DNA of 10,330 bases from Palsa-504 sp050698755. Its GTDB lineage: Bacteria; Actinomycetota; Actinomycetes; Streptosporangiales; Streptosporangiaceae. This document shows positions 6,857 through 10,330 of this stretch, one piece after another. Each line of letters opens with the position of its first letter. Within the stretch, counting starts at the first letter, position 1. Under the pieces are notes generated by a model. The model did not search any database. It was not told the origin of the DNA and saw only the letters and a list, made by a program, of their open reading frames with translations. The position numbers and the translations under genes are program-made. The stretch is from NCBI GenBank assembly GCA_050698755.1, contig JBOHCK010000222.1, positions 1-10,330 on the forward strand, given 5' to 3'.

Positions 6857-7366
6857 GTGTACCTGCCACCGAGGACTGCATCGCTGATCCACGCGATGGC
6901 CGAGAACTACTGCGACATGATCCACGACTTGGCCGAAGGCATCCCATCTGCGATCCCGCTCAAGCCGCACGATGATTTGTGGCCTATTCCCGAAGCCGCC
7001 TGGTGGCAGAGCGGGGACTTCTACCGCAAGTGCGCCCGGGCATTTGAGGACATTGCCCGCGACATCGCGGATAGCCATGAGCCAGACCCGCATAACATGG
7101 CGGAGGAGATCGCTTTGCATCTAGTGCTCGACGCCGCAGCTGGGATCGTCGCTGACGAAGCGCCTGAGTTGGAGTTTTTCATAGGCGGGATGCCTAAGTC
7201 GCGCTTCGGCTTCGACTTGCTCCATGATGTCCTCTATCAGGACAAGGACTACGAGATCGCCTACCTCAGCAACTGGAGCATCGCGAAGCCTGGCGATCTT
7301 GAGGAACGGTTCGAGGACTTCCAGACTCCTGCGCCAAGGGATCCTGAGAGAGGGTTCCACCGGTAA
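6857..7366 (+). CDS. hypothetical acidic protein, 5' end uncertain
   Basis: An unrecognised protein of 169 residues if started at the GTG at 6857. It is soluble and rich in Asp/Glu, with no signal peptide or membrane segment. A probable helical stretch spans about 57-100 (ARAFEDIARDIADS, MAEEIALHLVLDAAAGIVAD). A second half with aromatics follows (FFIGGMPKSRFGFDLL, YEIAYLSNW). Base composition is lower in GC than its neighbours, hinting at a different origin. No ribosome binding site precedes the GTG. The same frame is open upstream to 6767 and reads plausibly (CAAGDPDLECECG) but holds no ATG, GTG or TTG. The gene may therefore be 5'-truncated or start at 6857 or at the ATG at 6896. It converges on the broken gene pair. 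No function is proposed. Confidence 0.6.
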   Translation: MYLPPRTASLIHAMAENYCDMIHDLAEGIPSAIPLKPHDDLWPIPEAAWWQSGDFYRKCARAFEDIARDIADSHEPDPHNMAEEIALHLVLDAAAGIVADEAPELEFFIGGMPKSRFGFDLLHDVLYQDKDYEIAYLSNWSIAKPGDLEERFEDFQTPAPRDPERGFHR

Positions 7367-7461
7367 AGGATGCTGACGACGCCAGTGGCGAAGCTCAGTC
7401 TGTGGCATGCAGCCGCACAGAGGCCAGCGGTGCTGACCAGGAGAGTCTGTGGCTGCTTGGG

Positions 7462-7722
7462 TTAACCGATCCAGTTCACCTGGATGATGACCACACGTTC
7501 GCCGCGGACGTCGGTCAGGTAGACGAGCATCAAAGGGCCTCGCTGGACGGTGCGCAGCCCCGGCGGCTCGCCTGTGAACTCCCGCCCGTCGAGGAAGATC
7601 ATCGATTCGCGGACGGTCAGTTCCTCGGGTACCCGACGGACCGCTGCCAGGGCGGCAGGTGGCAGCCCGTCGAGCAGGTCATCGGTGACGAGTTCCTAGT
7701 GCCAGTCAGCCACCCGCGACAT
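7462..7722 (-). pseudogene. small gene interrupted by an amber stop at codon 9
   Basis: Read from ATG 7722 (or GTG 7713) the frame gives MSRVADWH, then TAG at 7698-7696. It then continues in the same frame for 77 residues to TAA at 7464-7462 (ELVTDDLLDGLPPAALAAVR, MIFLDGREFTGEP, LVYLTDVRGERVVIIQVNWI). No ATG, GTG or TTG occurs between the TAG and the Met in SMIFLD, about 34 codons downstream of the ATG. The start overlaps the stop of the upstream gene (GTGGCTGA), as in coupled operon pairs. The closing beta-strand-like stretch (MLVYLTDVRGERVVIIQV) vaguely recalls RelE/ParE-fold toxins, but I cannot assign a family. Simplest reading: an inactivated second gene of a two-gene unit. A sequencing error or start-site misreading is the alternative. 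Confidence 0.6.
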
Positions 7723-8060
7723 AGCGGTAGGCCGCCTGGACGATCTCGCCGGCTTCCCGCACTGCCTGGTCCCGGACAGCGGGGTCGGGGTCGGCGAGGG
7801 CTCGTTCTGCGGCGTGGAGCCGGGCGGCGACCGAGGGCCCCCGCTCGATGGCGATGGCGGCGCCCCAGCGCTGGTAGAAGTGGCGGATGGGGAAGACACT
7901 GTCCTCGTCGCCAGCCTGGGTGAAGGGCGTCCTGGATTTCCTGGAAGAACTCCGGCAGCCGGGATGGCGCGACCGTGGCGACCGCCTGGCGCAGATCGGG
8001 GAGCGACAAGGCGGGCATCGGAATCAACGGTTCGTCACCCTGTGGGTACTCAGCAGTCAT
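7706..8060 (-). pseudogene. small conserved-looking actinobacterial protein split by a +1-base frameshift
   Basis: The ATG at 8060 (GGAGG upstream, 9-base spacing) opens MTAEYPQGDEPLIPMPALSL and reads sensibly to EFFQEIQDA (45 residues, to 7926). After one extra C at 7925 the protein resumes in the next frame: FTQAGDEDSVFPIRHFYQRW, GAAIAIERGPSVAARLHAAE, ending REAGEIVQAAYRYVAGG and TGA at 7708-7706. Joined, it is a coherent helical protein of 117 residues. It resembles, from memory and uncertainly, the DUF6247-type small proteins of actinomycetes. The shift sits at GCCC, so a one-C insertion in a short run is the simplest cause. Programmed frameshifting or sequencing error cannot be excluded. 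It is translationally linked to the next gene, itself broken, suggesting the whole unit is inactive. Confidence 0.65.
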
Positions 8061-8077
8061 CCCAGCCCGCCTCCAGG

Positions 8078-8098
8078 CGTGGACCGGTTCGTGGACCG
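8078..8098. repeat. 9-bp tandem direct repeat upstream of the broken gene pair
   Basis: CGTGGACCG occurs at 8078-8086 and again at 8090-8098, a 12-base period. It lies just upstream (on the minus strand) of the ribosome binding site of the frameshifted gene at 8060. The position fits an operator for autoregulation of a small two-gene unit, but this is inference from placement alone. Confidence 0.35.
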
Positions 8099-8191
8099 AG
8101 GCACCCGTGCAAACGGTGCAATCAGGGTCATCGGCGGCACAACTGCCTGGTATTCGTGCAGGCACCGCGTCCGGCGCACGGGGCCGGGCTT

Positions 8192-8233
8192 CTCATAATC
8201 CGCCGGTCGTGGGTTCGAGCCCCACCCGCCCCA
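8192..8233 (+). other. 3' half of a tRNA-Met(CAU) gene, candidate attachment-site remnant
   Basis: From 8192 the sequence is a textbook tRNA 3' half: anticodon loop CTCATAA (8192-8198, anticodon CAT), 3' anticodon stem TCCGC (8199-8203), variable loop CGGTC, T-arm GTGGG-TTCGAGC-CCCAC (8209-8225) with perfect pairing, acceptor strand CCGCCCC (8226-8232) and discriminator A (8233). The five bases before the loop (GGCTT) cannot form the anticodon stem, and no 5' half (GGGGCGG acceptor, D-arm) precedes it. Similarity starts exactly at the anticodon loop, the usual left limit of the identity segment when actinomycete integrative elements insert into tRNA genes. It is thus best read as one end (att site) of an integrated or formerly integrated element. 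The intact tRNA would lie outside the window. Confidence 0.7.
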
Positions 8234-8239
8234 CGTAGC

Positions 8240-8533
8240 TTAACTGGTACATGTGTCTGAAATATTTTGGTTAGCAGAGACCGACGGTATGGTTCCTGGG
8301 AATATCGACGTGGCGTTGGCGCCCCGCACAGGCGATCCCGCCTGTGCGGGACCGACGAAGGGGTCGCGTACCGGTGACGAGGCTGCCCTGCAAGAGGAAT
8401 ACGGAGCCGGTGAGCAAGCCCTCCTTGATCGCAGCTCTGTTCGGTGAAGACATGCCCCAGTCGAAACGCAACACCGAAAAGCGCGAGCAGCTACGAAGTG
8501 GTCAACCCGGTAATGTCACCCCTATCGAGGGTG
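8240..8533. other. stretch without a convincing gene
   Basis: Between the tRNA fragment and the end of the toxin gene I see no reading frame with a good start and recognisable product. A frame from GTG 8410 (VSKPSLIAALFGEDMPQSKR, ending beyond 8590) has GGAG only 3 bases upstream and runs antisense into the toxin gene, so I do not call it. The stretch has an AT-rich patch (8253-8280) and the strong hairpin described separately. Confidence 0.5.
8323..8350. terminator. perfect 12-bp stem hairpin, possible terminator or structured RNA
   Basis: CCCGCACAGGCG (8323-8334) and CGCCTGTGCGGG (8339-8350) pair perfectly around the 4-base loop ATCC. No T-run follows on either strand, as is often the case for actinomycete terminators. 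It lies in otherwise gene-free DNA about 185 bases past the end of the toxin gene (minus strand), so it may terminate that transcript. Its strength would also suit a small structured RNA or an element-end signal. Confidence 0.45.
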
Positions 8534-9010
8534 CTACACCAACGAACCGCCGTCCTGGCCATCCGCTGAATCTGGCAGGTCGGCGATCTCGATGATGTCC
8601 AGTGGCTCGCCCAGATCCCTCGCGTGCTGCCGCCATTTATCGGCTTCCAGAGTGAGGATCGGACACGCCGAAACATGGGCGACAGCTGCGACATGAGCGT
8701 CACCCATATCCAACTCCGCCTTGGCGGCGAACGCCGCGATCCTCGTGGCCTGCTCGGTGTTCTGGAGGGGAGCGACAAGGCTGTTCTCTAGCCTTTCCAG
8801 GCCGCGCAGGGCTACGTCCCCGTCCTCCGTGCGAGCGTCTGCGGACGCGGCGGCGACAGCCAGCACAGGGATGATGAGCGGCTGTCCCCGGCCGTCGAGA
8901 ATGATGACGAGGTTCGTCACCTCCGCGTCCGCGCAGGCAATGGCCACCAGGACACTCATATCGAGCACCCATGGCTTCGGAACCGGGCCAGCTCCGCTGC
9001 TCTCGGTCAC
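8534..9010 (-). CDS. VapC-like PIN-domain toxin
   Basis: A 158-residue PIN-domain protein, the likely ribonuclease toxin of a VapBC module. The PIN core begins at VLDMSVLVAIACAD with catalytic-type Asp17. The later acidic residues are Asp104 in MGDAHVAAVA (Asp101 nearby) and Asp124 in LTLEADKW. The conserved Glu expected about 35 residues after the first Asp is not evident: the segment reads IPVLAVAAASAD, with Ala where VapC proteins have Glu. Activity may therefore be reduced, or another acid may substitute. The GTG start at 9010 overlaps the antitoxin stop by GTGA, which is the usual coupled arrangement. PIN toxins cut RNA (tRNA or rRNA) and are held inactive by the partner antitoxin. The start is well fixed by the overlap. 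The length is slightly above the usual 130-145 residues because of a C-terminal tail. Confidence 0.8.
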   Translation of the reverse strand: MTESSGAGPVPKPWVLDMSVLVAIACADAEVTNLVIILDGRGQPLIIPVLAVAAASADARTEDGDVALRGLERLENSLVAPLQNTEQATRIAAFAAKAELDMGDAHVAAVAHVSACPILTLEADKWRQHARDLGEPLDIIEIADLPDSADGQDGGSLV

Positions 9011-9252
9011 CTGTCAGGTAGCGCCGCAGCCTGGGCGTCGATATGGGCGAGCATCCGGCCGACCTTTGCTGGATCCGCCAGCGCCGCAGTCTCCCTCAGG
9101 CGGTCCAGGCCGTCGCGCCCGACCTTGTCGGAAAGGGCGTCGTTGACCACAGCTGAGATGTCCGGAGCCTTCCCGGATTGCACGAGCCGCTCAGCGTAAA
9201 CCGCAAGGTCCGAATCGACGGCAACTGTCAGGTTCGTCTTCCTGTCGCCCAT
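9007..9252 (-). CDS. VapB-like ribbon-helix-helix antitoxin
   Basis: An 81-residue partner of the downstream PIN toxin. The N-terminal part (about 6-40: TNLTVAVDSDLAVYAERLVQ, ISAVVNDAL) has the strand-helix-helix pattern of ribbon-helix-helix DNA-binding antitoxins. The charged C-terminal half (about 41-81) would wrap the toxin. The ATG at 9252 was chosen over an upstream frame extension to 9348 because the RHH motif then begins at the usual distance from the N-terminus. The Shine-Dalgarno is weak (AGG close to the start). The stop overlaps the toxin GTG. A palindrome and two direct ACCTGG hexamers lie immediately upstream and could be its own operator, in keeping with the autoregulation typical of these modules. 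Confidence 0.75.
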   Translation of the reverse strand: MGDRKTNLTVAVDSDLAVYAERLVQSGKAPDISAVVNDALSDKVGRDGLDRLRETAALADPAKVGRMLAHIDAQAAALPDR

Positions 9253-9280
9253 ACCTGGATCATACGTCCGACGGACCTGG
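9253..9280. promoter_or_regulatory. candidate VapB operator
   Basis: Just upstream of the antitoxin start lies GTCCGACGGAC (9266-9276), a palindrome with a single central base. It sits between direct ACCTGG copies at 9253-9258 and 9275-9280, the second overlapping the palindrome by two bases. RHH antitoxins bind short palindromes at exactly this position, so an autoregulatory operator is a reasonable inference. Confidence 0.4.
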
Positions 9281-9457
9281 CGGGCCGGCGAGCGCCGCGC
9301 CCTGATGCAGTACTTGTCGCCGACCGCGCCTAGTACGGCAGCAGCCATTCGGGCTTTGACCTGCGCCTGAGCGGGGCCGTGGTCTTGCGCAGGTAAATGT
9401 TCAGCTGGTGCGCTCGGCGTAGCCGGCTACCGCGGAGGGAGCCATCCGGTGTCACCT

Positions 9458-9937
9458 TCAGCCGTTCAGGCGGCTTTGCCACGCTTGGAGGAGATCACCG
9501 CCTGCTGCGCGATGTTCCCTGAGATGGTGGAGCCAGGCCGGGCCGAGTTGGGTGAGTTCGATGAGGTTTCCGTCTGGGTCGCGGATCGCGGTGATGCGGG
9601 ATTCGGTCCCGAATTCGGCCGGCGGGTAGCAGAGGGGGATGCCGCGTGCCTGCAGCCATTGGACGAGCCGGGCCAGGTCGAAGATCATGAAGGCCAGCTT
9701 GACGGCGCCGGTGGCGGTCGGCTCGCCTTCGTAGTCGGCCACGGGGTGGATGGCGAAGTGGACGTCGCCGAGTTCGCACGCCCAGTGCAGGGCGGTATCG
9801 CCGTGCCGTTCTTCGGCGAGCGGTAGCCCGAGCACGTCGCGGTAGAAATCGGCCAGCCGTTCTGGCTGCTCGGACACCAGGATCAGCCCCGAAAGGAACC
9901 GCGCGTCCTCCGGTCGTTGCGCACTGTGGTCCGCCAT
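9458..9937 (-). CDS. VOC-superfamily (glyoxalase/bleomycin-resistance/dioxygenase-type) protein
   Basis: A 159-residue single-chain VOC protein with two beta-alpha-beta-beta-beta units. The first unit is LSGLILVSEQPERLADFYRD, VLGLPL, DVHFAIHPV. The second is AVKLAFMIFDLARLVQWLQ, TESRITAIRDPDGNLIEL. Candidate metal ligands are His60 or His64 in the first unit and Glu127 in NLIEL. The first-strand His often found in this fold is not present, so metal binding may be incomplete. The ATG at 9937 has an excellent AGGAGGAG site 5 bases away; an upstream in-frame extension to 10078 has no such support. The substrate cannot be read from sequence: family members isomerise glyoxalase-type adducts, cleave aromatic rings, or bind antibiotics. 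It stands alone, transcribed towards the toxin-antitoxin pair and away from the transposase. Confidence 0.85.
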   Translation of the reverse strand: MADHSAQRPEDARFLSGLILVSEQPERLADFYRDVLGLPLAEERHGDTALHWACELGDVHFAIHPVADYEGEPTATGAVKLAFMIFDLARLVQWLQARGIPLCYPPAEFGTESRITAIRDPDGNLIELTQLGPAWLHHLREHRAAGGDLLQAWQSRLNG

Positions 9938-9966
9938 GGCTCTCCTCCTGCGGGCTGCTATGACGG

Positions 9967-9996
9967 GGCGCCGGGAAGCCCGCCAGTCCCGGCGCC
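9967..9996 (-). promoter_or_regulatory. 10-bp perfect inverted repeat in the VOC gene leader
   Basis: GGCGCCGGGA (9967-9976) and TCCCGGCGCC (9987-9996) form a perfect 10-bp inverted repeat with a 10-base spacer. It lies about 30 bases upstream of the VOC start codon. As DNA it could be an operator; as RNA it would be a stable leader hairpin or a transcription block for the neighbouring insertion sequence. Confidence 0.4.
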
Positions 9997-10020
9997 GGCC
10001 CTGGCAGAAAGCCGCGCACG

Positions 10021-10042
10021 TCACCCGGCGCGGACCGGGTGA
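10021..10042 (+). promoter_or_regulatory. 8-bp inverted repeat abutting the transposase start
   Basis: TCACCCGG (10021-10028) and CCGGGTGA (10035-10042) are a perfect inverted repeat with a 6-base spacer, ending directly before the ATG at 10043. It occupies the ribosome-binding position. It could be an operator, or an RNA hairpin that hides the start when transcripts enter from outside, a control known for several insertion sequences. Confidence 0.4.
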
Positions 10043-10330
10043 ATGTGTACTTGCGCAGCGCAGCCGCCTGTCGATCATGTGTTTGTGAGGACAGCAAAAC
10101 CGAAGGCGGCTGCTGCGGCCAGGATAGGCGCCGCGCTGGCATGCCGGAAGCGGGTTGAGCTGCTGGAATTGCTGCGGCCGTGTTTCGCGCGGACAGAGGC
10201 GTGGCTGCAGGCGGGTAAGTACGCGGCCGCGGTGATGAGCCAGATTCCCAGCCGTAACGGGTGGACGATCGCCGCGCAGGCCGGGGACCGGGCGCCGGAT
10301 AAGACCCAGCGGCTGCTCAGCCGCGCGGTG
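10043..10330 (+). CDS. IS701-family-like transposase, N-terminal part (runs off the window)
   Basis: The frame is open from ATG 10043 to the right edge (96 codons). The diagnostic part is SRNGWTIAAQAGDRAPDKTQ followed by RLLSRAV, which from memory matches the N-terminal region of actinomycete IS701-family DDE transposases (typically NGW-IAE-AGDR-PD--QRLL--A-W). The catalytic DDE domain would follow outside the window. Alternative starts are GTG 10079 and GTG 10085. None has a clear Shine-Dalgarno, which is common for transposases. I could not identify the left terminal repeat of the element with confidence. Its presence beside a toxin-antitoxin pair and broken genes supports a mobile, decaying region. 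Confidence 0.75.
   Translation, partial: MCTCAAQPPVDHVFVRTAKPKAAAAARIGAALACRKRVELLELLRPCFARTEAWLQAGKYAAAVMSQIPSRNGWTIAAQAGDRAPDKTQRLLSRAV

Noticed and set aside
7402..7923. Long plus-strand open frame of 173 codons
   Set aside because: It is antisense to the two small minus-strand genes, whose residues read as real protein, and its own translation is Arg/Pro/Gly-rich shadow with no good start.
8323..8350. Single CRISPR repeat
   Set aside because: The palindrome resembles the GC-rich core of some actinomycete repeats, but there is only one copy and no spacer array.
8410..8595. Small plus-strand frame from GTG 8410 (VSKPSLIAALFGED)
   Set aside because: Ribosome binding site too close, product unrecognised, and it runs antisense into the toxin gene.

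Overview
The window is high-GC DNA with dense coding and frequent GTG starts, stop/start overlaps and Shine-Dalgarno sites such as GGAGG. A DosR/DevR-like regulator, an IS701-like transposase and a tRNA-Met(CAU) fragment with loop CTCATAA point to an actinomycete. Genus cannot be fixed from the sequence alone.

Left half (about 1-6750) is a two-component signalling island. A stand-alone HisKA_3 phosphoacceptor protein (113-415, minus) diverges from a NarL/DosR-type response regulator (601-1269, plus). Next comes a tightly coupled operon: membrane sensor kinase (1463-3070), REC-only regulator (3067-3432) and soluble REC-DHp-CA-REC hybrid kinase (3429-5192), each junction an ATGA overlap. Facing it, with 7 bp between the stops, is a paralogous PAS-CA-REC protein (5200-6750, minus). 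Its second PAS domain and the phosphoacceptor helix are removed by an in-frame deletion, so it has no acceptor histidine. The only DNA-binding output in the island is the DosR-like regulator, and no Hpt domain is visible. Signal flow between these proteins is therefore open; the layout suggests a phosphorelay or interacting kinase network.

Right half (about 6750-10330) looks like an accessory, decaying region. It holds: an unrecognised acidic protein with an uncertain 5' end (6857-7366, plus); two overlapping small genes on the minus strand (7462-8060), the first split by a one-base frameshift and the second stopped by an amber codon at position 9; a precise 3' half of a tRNA-Met gene (8192-8233), best read as an attachment-site remnant of an integrative element; and a stretch of about 290 bases without a convincing gene (8240-8533) that carries a perfect 12-bp hairpin. 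After this come a VapBC-type toxin-antitoxin pair (8534-9252, minus), a VOC/glyoxalase-family gene (9458-9937, minus) and the start of an IS701-like transposase running off the right edge (10043-10330, plus).

The most notable points are the histidine-less kinase beside an intact paralog, the stand-alone DHp protein next to a DosR-like regulator, the doubly broken gene pair, the tRNA-derived att remnant, and several perfect inverted repeats at gene starts.
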